Part shown: piece by piece, positions 32,601 through 44,029 of the stretch
Numbering within the stretch: the stretch's first letter is position 1
How the letters are laid out: each line of letters begins with the position of its first letter
Source of the DNA: Epiperipatus broadwayi
Lineage: Eukaryota; Onychophora; Udeonychophora; Euonychophora; Peripatidae
NCBI GenBank assembly: GCA_028023455.1
Contig: JAQFVV010006295.1
Span: forward strand, 434,001-498,000
Length of the DNA stretch: 64,000 bases
Reading direction: 5' to 3'
Position numbers and translations under genes: made by a program
The notes under the pieces: generated by a model
The model's database searches: none
The model's input: the letters and a program-made list of their open reading frames with translations, nothing else
What the model was told of the DNA's origin: nothing

Positions 32601-33576
32601 TTATTATTAAATCATCGGGAATTCTTCACTGCATGAAAAAATAAATAAAATCAGCATCATTTTGAACTTGAGACCCTCTGCTAGGAATAGAATATTCTCC
32701 TCTATACTTTTTGAGGGTGTATTTGCATATTTAACTGAATCAATTCTGGAAGACAGTATAATATTTTTTTTCCTTCCAATATTTACATATATACAGCTGA
32801 TATGTATATAAACATTTTCAGAGATTTTTGAGAAATTACATTGAAATTTAAATGAACAATTTTGTATAAAAGAATAAAAAATATTTATTATAAATTTTTC
32901 AATAATTTACAAGCTAGTCCTCTGCTGGTGCTTATGCCTGAAGCTTTGAATCAATATTGAAGAATGATTAATAAGGAATACTGAATTATGGGATAAATAA
33001 TTAATTCTAGTTTTTTTTTCTCGGAAAATTGCTTCAGTTATGTTGAAATTTTACAGATACTTTTTCTAGCCTCACATTTTCTCATTATAAATGCATCTTT
33101 AACTATTTAATCAAACATTTTAAAATACTAATATATATATTGATCAAAATAATTGCGAACAAATTTTTAAGTAAGTAAAATAGATAAAAAATTAACTTGA
33201 TCAACGTTTAACCCTTTTTGGAACACAATCAAAATTTCTTCCTGAATGAAACAGACTGATTGATTTATATAGAGAGAGGCTAGCACTGTATTCAAGTATC
33301 CCTTCATCTTAATAATTGCATTAGATAATCTACATGTAAGTAAATTTTCCTGCATGAGTAGCATTAAATCTACAGTCGATGTATGGCAGCTCATTTCAGC
33401 CACATCCACTATTCAAATCTTTTGCTAAATGTCATATTTATATTCTGGGCAACAAATCATTCAATTGTTTATTTAAGTATATTAACTTTTAGTAAATCTG
33501 TTGATGATAAAAAATGTCTTTTAGAAATTGCAATCAGATAATAAAAAATCACTTTCATGTTTACAGGGATGAGATT
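29601..33576. other. No gene seen; microsatellites near 32362-32415 and 32578-32608
   Basis: Long AT-rich stretch with (TTA)n and (TGA)n tracts. Minus-strand ORFs at 31271-31489 and 33167-33409 are short and unrecognised. No repeat family of this window was matched. Confidence 0.4.
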
Positions 33577-34188
33577 TGACCTGAGTCAGATATACACTCA
33601 TTAAATTATTTTAGAAATAATAAACAATGATATTTTTAAACTTAACAATGATTTTATTACTCAGAATATATAATATTATTAGTTTGTTAATATTTCAACT
33701 AGCAGTTTATTGGTTGAATTCCAAAAATTAACTCAGTCTTAAATTAATCATGCACAAACAGTTCTTTATAATGTTGAAATATATTGCTGCATTTTTCTTA
33801 CTACAGTACTTTATTTTACTCTATCAATACTTCTTTATTAACTTTTCACTATAATGCTCTATTCAGCTTATTGTGCCATTCACACGTTGCTGTTTTGCAA
33901 GTACAAAAATGCATGCACACGCATTGCACATTCAAGCTGCTCTCTAGTGTCCTTTGGTTAATCTCTCTATTGCCCTAGATAGTCAGTTTTGTTTTATATG
34001 ATCTAATTTGAATATTATTCCCTTGCAAATTAGCATATTTAAGTTATTTTTATATTTGCATAATTTTACTATTATGCTTATTACCTTTTTACTAGAGTGA
34101 TTTGTCTTTTAATATTGATTAATTTTGGACACACACACTCATGCAACTATATTTATTCTTTGATACAGTTTTTAGTCAATGTATAACA
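33577..34188 (-). repeat. 3' LTR of the Gypsy element
   Basis: It aligns along its length with 39444-40044: TGACCTGAGTCAG against TGACCTAAGTCAG, GATTTTATTACTCAGAATA against GTTTATTTCTCAGAATA, GCTGCATTTTTCTTA, TACTTTATTTTA, TTTTCACTATAAT, GCTGTTTTG.AAG, CATGCAACT.TATTTATT, CAGTTTTTAGTCAATGTATAACA against CAGTTTTTAATCAATATATAACA. Similarity may continue a few bases further left, so the outer boundary is uncertain by about 15 bases. Confidence 0.85.
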
Positions 34189-34205
34189 ATTTCTCCTCTT
34201 CATTC
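34189..34205 (-). promoter_or_regulatory. Polypurine tract
   Basis: Minus strand GAATGAAGAGGAGAAATT runs directly into the LTR start TGTTATAC. A purine run at this position primes second-strand DNA synthesis in LTR retrotransposons and fixes the element's orientation. Confidence 0.7.
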
Positions 34206-34325
34206 TAGAAATAGGGTAAAGTCCATTTCCATGCATTATCTTCTAGCCTTTCAAGTTTTTTACACATTCTAGCTTTTCTAGAGAAGAGTTATTTCTTTTC
34301 ATTTTTAGAGAAATATCTTTCTTTT

Positions 34326-35290
34326 TCACAACTGTGATTCACAATTGAATTCAGGAGGCAAATCCTGTGATTTTTGGCTCAAATATTTTGCTTCTAAATT
34401 TAATTCAGTATTAGTAGACACATCCATTTTAATATTTTCATTATTTTCTGAAGAACCTTCCTCATGGGCAGTAGCTGAATTTGCAGATTTTTCTGTTATA
34501 TCTATGGCTAACAAATAATTTTTTATATGGTTAATGTGCCTTCTTACTTCTCTATCATCTTCTGTTTTAATTATGCATATTTGTTTAGACAATAGTTTAG
34601 TTATAACTCCCAGTATCCATTTTTTTCTCACTATATCTCTTATCCAGATAGTTTTTCCTACATTAAATTTGATATTTTCAGATATTATCTTTTTTCCTGT
34701 AGTTTTGTCTAATAATGGTGTTTCATTAAAAGTTCTGCCAGAGTTTCTCAGTTACTGAACACAGTTTGAAGTGCTGCTAAAACATTTCCATAGTTAGTAC
34801 TTCATAAATATCTACATATTTCATTTTATTCAATGTACATTTTAAATTATGAATGGCCTTTTCCTCTAATACATTTAATCTGGGGTGAGACGCTGGTGAG
34901 ACACTGGTGTTAATAAACGCTGTATTCCCTTCTCAGCTAGAAAATCTTTCAATTTTACTGAACAAAATCTTGTATTGTTGTCAGTAACTATTATCTCAGG
35001 GTACTTTATGTGTAGTGAACATTTCATTTAATACTTTTATTATATTATCATTATTACTATTTTTGGCAATCTGTATTCCATCTATTTGGACTATGAACCA
35101 ATAACTACAATGAATATATATATCCATGGAATAGCCCTGCATGATCTAAATGGACTCTTTCCCATGCTTTTGTAGTTTCAGGCCATGGTTTTAACGCCTT
35201 CTCAGGTAACCTTACTGTTTCTTACAAGCTTGACATGTTTTTATAGTTTTCTCAATAGCACTATTCATATCCAGTCACCAAAAGAATGAG
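34326..35290 (-). pseudogene. Gypsy integrase relic
   Basis: Integrase inserts the DNA copy into the host genome. From high to low coordinates: SAIEKTIKTCQACKKQ (Cys pair of the zinc-binding N-domain, about 35225-35275); WERVHLDHAGLF (first catalytic Asp, about 35150); EIIVTDNNTRFC (second catalytic Asp, about 34980, with the usual Gly after Asn changed to Asn) and FLAEKGIQRLLTP; ETLAELLMKHH (about 34730); and an open stretch at 34631-34326 beginning KKWILGVITKLL with RRHINHIKN, the C-terminal module of this family. The catalytic Glu was not located. Frameshifts and stops between blocks make it inactive. Confidence 0.8.
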
Positions 35291-35759
35291 CTATTTCTTT
35301 CAATATGAATTATTATGGGGTATTCTTCATGTAGGAAATGTAGCATGCATTTCCTCCCTCATTTGAAATTAAGACTTGGTCAGTCATGAGAATGAATTTT
35401 TTACATATAGATAAACTCTCCTAATCACTCCAGATTTGCTGCACTGTTAACTAACCTTGTTTTATCCAATGTTTTACTAATTAGTATTCTGTGTCATTTT
35501 TTGTTCATTCTGCCATAACTTTATTATTTAATCTCTGTGGAAATTTGTTCCAAACTTCAAATTTTAGTTTGACTACTTGATATGCTGAATATCTATTTTT
35601 AGAGGTTGGAACCAGTTACTTTCCAATATAGGGAATATAGGGATGAAATTCTTAGCTACTATATATAATGATAATTTTTTTTTATCTATCTGTTTACTTC
35701 TACAATATTATATCAATAGGATTCCTGTTTATATCTATAGCAACCAAGTTCATCTTTTT

Positions 35760-36235
35760 TTATTTCATTTTTTATTAATGGCTATCCAATCCTTTAAAGT
35801 GATGAATGATGTGCCTGTTCTACTGTTATTTACAATTTGATAATTTGTTTGCAAATTTTGATAACTAATATATTACTGTATCCTTACTTTTTCATTATTA
35901 TTTTTTTTTTGACATTCACTGAAGTCTCCAATCTTCAATTTATTATTGGCAGGTAAATCTAGCTTTATCATTTTCTGTTTGTTTTTAAAAAAAATTTGAC
36001 AAATGATCTATCAGTCAGTAATTATGACAGTTGAATTTTATAGAATTACACATTTTTTTATGTGTTTCTATGGCAATAACAAAGGCAGACATCACGCTTA
36101 TTATTTTTCTCATACATCTGTGTATTATCTTGTTTAATACATGGTTGGCTTAATTTCATCTGTTGTATTTTAAAATTTCACTGCATGTTTTAGAATAGTT
36201 TCATATGCAATTTCTCTTTCAATGAAAGTGATATA
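35760..36235 (-). pseudogene. Gypsy gag end (zinc knuckle) and protease-like relic
   Basis: On the minus strand: IEREIAYETILKHAVKF (36230-36180), then Cys-rich CLCYCHRN and CNSIKFNCHNY followed by DHLSNF, laid out like the C-x2-C-x4-H-x4-C zinc knuckles of Gypsy gag but with changed residues. About 200 bases on comes RTGTSFITLKDWIAINKK, similar to the D-S/T-G active-site region of retropepsins with the Asp replaced. Stops occur between the blocks. The protease reading is tentative. Confidence 0.5.
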
Positions 36236-38870
36236 TCTTAGTTGAAACAGTAAGATTCGCATTCGAATCTTAAGTTTCATCTTTTTATATCTTCTCTCAC
36301 CCACTACTCTATCCTACCCAAATGTAAACTTTTTTGGTATCGAATTGTGTGTGTAGCAATATTAAAAATGTATAAATATATGTAAAATTCACCATATACA
36401 CACACAAGTTTCGATGACAAAATTTAAAGCATTAAATAAAAATAAATGATATAGTTTGTATTTCTCTTTTAGTTATATAATTTTATATAACTTTAACCAT
36501 TTATTTTTAATTGTAAAGTTCATTATTTATTGCTGTGTTTAAATTTCGTATTTAATAATAATTTTAGAAATCTGATTTTAATTTAAGTAAAAGTAAATTA
36601 ATTGTATATTCCCTTTTGTATTTAAAATTTTGAAAGTAACGGTCGGTGAGAGATAATAGATTAATTAAAAAGAAAAATTCCCTAATATCTTTAATTACAA
36701 AATGTAAAGGTAAAAATAAAATTGAACAATAGAAATGCAGCTTTCTATGTAGATCAAACTTACAAGAATGCATTGATTATTCTCGGGGCAAATGAGTGTA
36801 TCCAAAAATAAAATAGAACAAAAGTGAAAAGATAAGATCAAAGAAAGGAGGACATTTTGAATTTTCTCAGGACTCTTAGTTAGACTTTAGCTGTGCTCTT
36901 GATCAGTTGAGAGGCTCCAGAAATCTTCAATTAGTTTACCATCATAGTATGTTTGAATAGAAAGCGCCTAGACTATTCTCTCCCCAGAGATGGTCGATCA
37001 TATGCCGTGAACCTTCACATGTGCCCTCCATAATATCAACCAAGAAGATCTGCTGCCCAAACAATTAGAAAGCTGCTGCTGCTGTTAAAATCAATGAATA
37101 ATCTAAATACTGGGAAGAACTGCTACTTCTGAAATCATGAACAATTTGCTACTGAATCTGAAAACTTCTTATAAAACAGGTACCTGTACCCAAAGGCCTA
37201 GAGTACTCTAATTAATAATCACACTATAGCTCACTCTCTATATAACTTGTAAAACTCAAAATTGTAAAACTTTGAATTTAATTATTAATTTATTATATAA
37301 ATTTCTTTAATAATCTAGCTTACCTAATTCTATCTTTTCTTGGGTACGTATTTCTAAATTGTTATTATCTAATTATAGCATGCTCATAAGATTTCCAACC
37401 GGACTTCGCCAAATTTAAATATAGATTTTAATCAAGGCAGTTGCCATCTTGTCCAGCAACCTATTAATATATTTCTTTTATATTCTCACATTGGCTGGTC
37501 AGCTCAGAAATCTTCATAATTTTCTATATGCAAATCCATGATTGCTTGAAACAATGGATGCGTGTCTTGCAAATCCTCATTAATATTTACTTCTATAAAT
37601 TACTTAATATTTCCATGTAAATCGACATGCATTCAGTGCTTCATTTATTGTAATGCAGGGGTCTACTACTTAGCAAAGGGATGACATATTAGTTATTAAT
37701 ACTCATCCAGCTTACCCATTGCTTTTATAATTTATTAAATTTTAAGTAATAATTCCATAAATTGCATTTCTTTGAGAGTCAAAAATGTTCTTTATTAAAT
37801 GTTGATGATGTAGGGCCGAGTTATAAAATATATTAAATCCTAGCAGAATAATCTGTACATTATACATGTGTTATGTTTTAGAGACACGATGACCTATTAT
37901 AAGCCTTGGATACTCCGGATTCTTTAGAATTTAAATTAATCCCAGTTGTCCTATACAAGCAGACAAATAAATATTTCCCATAGGGCTTGACAATCATCAT
38001 GCAGTTAGGAAGTAATTGTGGCACAAACCACTTGCCCCTGATTATGCTTATGTGACACCTTACCTCTTTGGGTCTATGGCAAATGCCAGTCCATTATTCT
38101 AAACTCATCCATGGCTTTACAGTTTCAATATACTGCCACCCTCATATCGCCTTTCTAGATGTACCATGTGTATTTAATTATTAATTTTATTACTCAATAT
38201 ATAACTCCGTCTCTGCATTAGTGACCTAACTCACTCTCAAATAAATGTCTGTCATAGTAATTTATAAATATCTTCTTTAATTAAATAAATGTGTCCGCCA
38301 TTATGATTATTAATTCTACTTTAGACTCTTGTGTTGCAAAGATATAAATCTGAAGGCATGCTCGTGAAATACTTGCTCGATAATTTAGGTAGCTAGATTA
38401 CGTCAGAAAAATAAATGTGTCTCTTTGTAAAATATAACAGTATCAGAAATACCACTACTGAGATTTTAAATATAATAAAATATTATTAATTAGATGATTT
38501 AGTGTAAAATATTTTAAATAAATAATTTCAAACTATACATCTGCCGTTACATCTTTATTTATTCATTACCTATTCCATATAATATTTCCTCGATTCTGTA
38601 AAATATGAATGTTTAATATTAGTGTTATTATTGGCTAACTCAAAAATAAATTCTTGAATCTCTTGCATCTCCACGACCACCATGCCCAAAGAAATATTTA
38701 CTAATGTAGCATCAGATGCATTATTTCGTAGATTGTATTGTGGAACCAATAAACTATGTTCGAACTCAGTACTACAGGTGGCTTTGCTACCTAGATGGTG
38801 CTGCAGTTCTGTGTGGTGGGCGAATTCTGCACTATGTTAACGAATCACATGAATCTGACTGTTATATAGT
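36236..38870. other. Foreign DNA inserted in gag, nature unknown
   Basis: The gag match stops at about 38870 (LLSESTLY) and resumes at about 36235 (IEREIAYETILKHA), adjoining positions in Gypsy gag proteins. The 2.6 kb between shows no gag, LTR or polymerase similarity. It has a GCATTCGAATCTT motif near its left end, a (CTG)n stretch at 37070-37085, and GCTACCTAGATGGTGCTGCA at about 38790. TATAT at both junctions might be a short target duplication. No ORF or terminal repeat is recognised. Confidence 0.5.
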
Positions 38871-38874
38871 GTAG

Positions 38875-39350
38875 ACTCACTTAGTAATACTTGCCTTAAG
38901 TTTTCTGTCTTGCATGCCCCATAATAGCTGGTCTAATACCATTTCTTTTAGCTGATCTTTAACCTCACCTTTTTAAAATTAATTCTTGCAACACAGTATC
39001 ATAGTCTCTTATGTTTTCATTTGGTGACTGCATTCTATTTAAGAAGTGAAGTCATGTTATATATTTGGAAGTTGCTTAAAATATAGATTTAACTTTTGTA
39101 GCATCTCTTCATAGGGGGTATCATCAGGCACATGGATGATTATCTATTTGAAACACATCCTTTTCTGACATCCATATAGGAATAGCAACTTTCAGTTTAT
39201 TATTCATAATATTGTTCATTATCATATATCTTTTGCATGACCTACATATATTTGCCAATTGTGTTGGATTGTTTATGTCAAATAGTGTTAACATAAGTTC
39301 TGCATTGCCATGGTATATGTCTATGTTATCAATTGCTGCTTTACACAAAT
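38875..39350 (-). pseudogene. Gypsy gag relic
   Basis: Gag forms the particle that packages element RNA. Minus-strand blocks in order: a 74-codon open stretch at 39348-39124 (AELMLTLFDINNPTQLANIC, WMSEKDVFQID), YEEMLQKLNLYFKQLPNI, SPNENIRDYDTVLQELI, VKDQLKEMVLDQLLWGMQDR, RQVLLSESTLY. The spacing and the L..M..D.L..G..D pattern fit Ty3/Gypsy gag. At least two frame changes and several stops are present. Confidence 0.65.
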
Positions 39351-39443
39351 TATTTACACAGGTTTTAGAGGCTGTGTCAACTTATGCTTACGTGTTTTGA
39401 ACTGTTGACTGCGGTATCTGATATATAATACATGGGTCAGATT

Positions 39444-40044
39444 TGACCTAAGTCAGCTGTACATTCATTAAATTGTTTTAAAATAACACAAAGAAAATTT
39501 TAAGCTTAACAAGTTTATTTCTCAGAATACATAATAGTAGTAGCTTATTAGTATTTCAGCTAGTGGCTTGTTGATTGAATTCTATAAATTAACTTAGTCT
39601 TAATCATGCGCCCATAGTTCTTTATAAAGTTGAATTATAACGCTGCATTTTTCTTATTGCCAATACTTTATTTTATCTGTTAACTCCTCGATGTTAAATT
39701 TTCACTATAATATTCTCTTCTGTAAATTACGATGTTTCTGTTTGTACACTGCTGTTTTGTAAGCACCGTATTGCCAGCATACACATTAAGCACGGAGCTG
39801 CTCTCTACTTCTCTCTGGTTATTCTTTCCATTGCCCTACATAGATTTGTTTTACATGACTTAATTTGCATAAATAATTTCACTATTGACTCTTTGCAAAG
39901 TATCACATTTAGATTATTTTTATATTTGCATAATTTAAATGTTGTGCATATTATCTTTTTTTTAGAGTGAATATTGACTAATTTTGACTGCACTCTCATG
40001 CAACTTTATTTATTTTTTATACAGTTTTTAATCAATATATAACA
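39444..40044 (-). repeat. 5' LTR of the Gypsy element
   Basis: Partner of 33577-34188. It would carry the element's promoter. The bases just inside (minus strand AATCTGACCCATG) do not start with TGG, so no tRNA primer-binding site could be identified. Similar bases flank the other LTR, so the LTR may really extend about 15 bases further left. Confidence 0.85.
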
Positions 40045-40984
40045 CACTTCATCACCATCAATAGTAGTTTGTCATTGTTTTCTGTACAATATTGTCAAAA
40101 AATTAATATTATATATATATTATTAAAAAATACTGTGAAGTAATGATCCGATATAATGAATTACATACTGAAGTAGGGGAAAAAACTCTATTAAAAATTG
40201 AGTTTTCAAAAGATTAATTGTAAAAATTATAATTCAAAATTCTGTTTAGCAAATTATATGGTATAATGCATATATAGTATATCATTTTTATCCATCAACA
40301 ATTCACTACGCTACATGACGTTTTTTACACACACACATATATATACAGTCGTATACATTTAACAAAAATATTTATCTAAAAAGATTGATTTTTTTTTATT
40401 GTTAATTTTTTTCTAGCAATAAATATTTAATTATAAATAAACACATGTACAGGGAGAATATATTCTGAACATTGTACAAACGAATATAAAAATAAATAAG
40501 GTTACTTTTATTTATTTATTTTACGTATGTTGAAAATATATTATTCGCACGAATGCTAATTTCAATAAAAATGATTTTTCTAGGCCTTTGTTTATAGCTG
40601 AATATAAAAGAAAAAGAAAAACCGTGTGAAAGCAGTTTGTAATTGTTGTTGTTTTTCCTTCTGATTTAATAAAATATCAAAATAACTAGCCAATTATCGC
40701 AAGATTTCAAAATAAACTTTAATTTGTTTCAAGTTATATCAGAGTCATCCGCTTAGATGGAGAAATTGAGCTTGTAATCATTGGAAATCTGTCATGATAA
40801 TTATTCTATAACATCAAAATGATAAGCAGCATGTTTATCTATGTGTTGCTTTGCCTTTTTAAAAATAAATATACAATACAGGCAAAAACTTACGCATGCT
40901 CAGATGTTTTTAGAGTAAAATAAAAGTTTTGTAGTAATATATATTGTAACCGGATCATCTACCAACCTATATTATCGATTGTAA
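40045..40984. other. No gene seen
   Basis: AT-rich flank of the Gypsy element with short CA and TA runs near 40331. Confidence 0.5.
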
Positions 40985-41215
40985 CTATTTCCTGATGTTG
41001 CAGGATGGAAACAGAGATTGGCATTACCCAATGTTTATCTTACCACCCTACAACAATATTTCTTGCTCATCAGAGGATCTAGAAATTTTGTTTGTTTGGT
41101 TTCCCAAATGGTGCCACTAGAGTTCCAGCTTACTACAACCTTACTTACTTATTCAGATCTAGTTATGCCGAACATAGCTCAGGAAGCATGCGATTCTTGT
41201 GAACAAATGCAATAA
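40985..41215 (+). CDS. Possible terminal exon of an unrecognised gene
   Basis: After a plausible acceptor (ACTATTTCCTGATGTTGCAG, AG at 41002-41003 by phase choice) one frame is open to TAA at 41213-41215, about 70 codons: RLALPNVYLTTLQQYF, NFVCLVSQMVPLEFQ, EACDSCEQMQ. A second frame is open for 35 codons to TAG at about 41120 (FILPPYNNISCSSEDLEI). The stretch is clearly richer in GC than its neighbours. No family is recognised, no upstream exon was identified and there is no in-window support for expression. Confidence 0.25.
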   Translation, partial: LFPDVAGWKQRLALPNVYLTTLQQYFLLIRGSRNFVCLVSQMVPLEFQLTTTLLTYSDLVMPNIAQEACDSCEQMQ

Positions 41216-42369
41216 ATGATGAGTGATGTGAAATGAAACTGATTAGATAGATTAGTTTTAGATAACAATGATTTATTTATTTGACAACAAAAGATATAGG
41301 TTCATGTCATTCATTTATATTAAAATATTAATTCTCTAATTCAGATTGTAGATATGAATTATTCATTTGTTTAGTTCATCTTTGATACAGGTGTATATTT
41401 GAAGTAAGAAACACCTTCATTCAATTTAATTTTTACATAGAAGCATTTTAATCTGTGTATTATAAAGGCATATCTAATTCCTGTTCATATTTGAAATAGA
41501 AACATATTCAATTTAATTTTTCTATCCAAGTATTACAAATGCTGTATTCATGTATATATAAATACATCTTTGATTTAATTCGCATATTATTATATTTTTT
41601 ATTTATTTTTAAATCAATCTTCTTAAGTTTTTAAAATCAGTATAATTATTATTCTTTAAAAACATTATTTTCTTAGGTTTTATTTGATAAATCAATCATT
41701 TGAATAATTGTATTTTATTTTATACTTAATTATTTCAACAAATATGTTTTCAAAATATATTTAAATATTATAAATATATCTAAATTTTCCTTACCTTGAT
41801 ATTTAAATCTTCACATCAAAAAGTAATTGACTTGGGCTGAATGGTATATTAAATTACTGCTGCTATTAATTGGGCATGTTTTCTGATTTTCCTGGGCTTT
41901 TCACATGTTTGGCAAGAGAAAGAACTGGTTTCTATTTACTCATACTAGAGTTTTCCAAATTAATAATGTGCTTTTCCATTATTCAGTTATCCAGTAACTA
42001 AAAGTTTGCTTCTTTTGATGATAACTGTCTTTTCCAATTTGGTTATTTTAGAATTCCAAAAAGTAACTAATTACTAGCAATGACTACAATTTTCAATAAG
42101 TCTCCATTTTAATAACTGATTGTACTGTAACTGACTTATCTAATCAAGCTGCTTTTATTTCTTCTGCTTCTCGTGTTTTTTTCATCTACTAACATGTTTT
42201 TAAAAAACACTGATTAAAAGCTCCAGGCAAGAAGGTGATGCTATCTTTAAGTGTTTTTACATTTAAATCTGAAAACATATATATCTGCTTTATTTTAAAT
42301 TGAAGATTTATCAATTAATGATAGATTTATTAATTAGATGCTTTTTTATATTTTCTTTATTTTATCATC

Positions 42370-42437
<68 letters not shown>

Positions 42438-42438
42438 T
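42370..42438 (+). repeat. (TTA)n microsatellite
   Basis: About 23 uninterrupted TAT/TTA repeats. The length and purity suggest ongoing slippage. Confidence 0.95.
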
Positions 42439-43962
42439 GTTTTTATAACCTAGTTGGGAAAAATGACTTTAATTCACTGTCACTTGCTTTTTTATTTAAA
42501 TTTTTATTTTATTTTTAATTTAAACTGCTTTAGCTGGAGAGGGAAAGAAGTCTTGAAAAAATATATGTGAAACAATGTGTCTGTTTCAATATATATATAT
42601 ATATATAAAGTTGTAAAAATGGCAGACTCAAAGGATGAAGATCCCTGTTTTGATTCTCATTGGAAAAAATAATCTCAGTTTGATGAAGAGAATAGTCCTA
42701 AAAGCTATTATTTTAATGATCATATGTCAACTAGCCTCTCAAGCAACTGACAATACAGTCTTATTATTAGTTAATATTTTTTGATTGTGCTTTGTTAAAA
42801 TAAAGAGTGGGAGTTTCAAGAATAATAATTTATATTTTTATTCTAGTATAATATTTATTATATTATTAGGTCATCCGCAGTAATAAATCTCTGTCTATAT
42901 AAATCTAAGACATATATGTAATATTTCCAGTTTTTTTGTTCTTTTGCTTAGTATAAATATATAAAATCATTCTGTTTTATATATACAGTCTATATGTGTT
43001 TTCATTGTGATATTTTTAAATTTATGGGATGGGGTGGGACTTTTGGAGATATATTAGCACTCTTTATTCAATTTTGCCATTTTATACATATGTTTCTTTT
43101 GATGAACATGACTCATTAATCTAGCATTACCTTTAATAAATATCTGGGATTTATGAGATCTCTCTCTTTGAGAATTGTTCTTCTAGTCTGATCAAAGAAA
43201 AAGATAGATTATTCCAGGTCATATAATTAAATAAATAAGTTGACTATTCTTCATTTGTCATCCATTTAATGTTCAGCATGAGAAATGATAATAGGATCTT
43301 TAGCTCTTAAATTTATCATATTATCACTGCACCAAACTCAACAGGACTTTCCAAATATTATCTTCATGAATTAGTTTTTTTAAAAAAGAATTGTATATGG
43401 TCTGGAGTAAACCATTTTTTCAGTCATTGTCCTAAAATAAAAATGAAGAATTTCATGTCATTGAATTTTATGCATAAATTTATGAAGCAGAAAAAAAAGT
43501 GAAAGTTCAGTCACTCATTGAGAATATAAAAAATAAACCATTCAGTGAATTATAGTTGGGATCTATTTATGTAAAACATCTCTTGAATCTTTCAGCCAAT
43601 TTAAAAAGTGCATTTGTGAAACTTATAAATGTAATTTATGTATATCCTCCATTAAATATTTTAATATGTATATTTTTTCCATGACTTATCTGAAAAATTA
43701 TGAGATAGAATTAAACTCTCTTACTTAACAGGACTATACTTTAAGAAATTCCAAGGTTACAGCTTTCTAACTTTGTTTCTTCTTTTCTTGATCAATTTCT
43801 TAAAATATTATTAATTAAAATAATTTTCTATTATGAAATTTAAATTATTACTATTTTTTTTTAAATATAATTTTAAATTTTATGCCAAACTTGAAAAGAT
43901 TTTAATAAATTTCTATCCAGGCTTGTTCTTTTTTTAAGAAAAAAAAAAACTAGGTAAAGTAG

Positions 43963-43974
43963 ATGACGATGATG

Positions 43975-44028
<54 letters not shown>

Positions 44029-44029
44029 T
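43963..44029 (+). repeat. (GAT)n(AAT)n microsatellite
   Basis: A few GAT-type repeats run into about 17 ATA repeats, a compound tract. Confidence 0.95.

Larger units (their letters stand above)
33577..40044 (-). mobile_element. Old Ty3/Gypsy LTR retrotransposon with nested insertion
   Basis: The element is bounded by two related direct repeats (33577-34188 and 39444-40044), each starting TG and ending CA. A polypurine tract is next to the left copy on the minus strand, and gag and integrase relics lie in the order expected for minus-strand reading (gag high, integrase low). The reverse transcriptase and RNase H region is not recognisable between the protease-like piece and the integrase. About 2.6 kb of unrelated DNA splits gag. 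The LTRs have many differences, so the insertion is old. No clear target duplication was found (GAGATT before, CACTTC after). Confidence 0.85.

Noticed and set aside
42300-42518. 72-codon ORF with poly-Ile
   Set aside because: Translation of the (TTA)n microsatellite.
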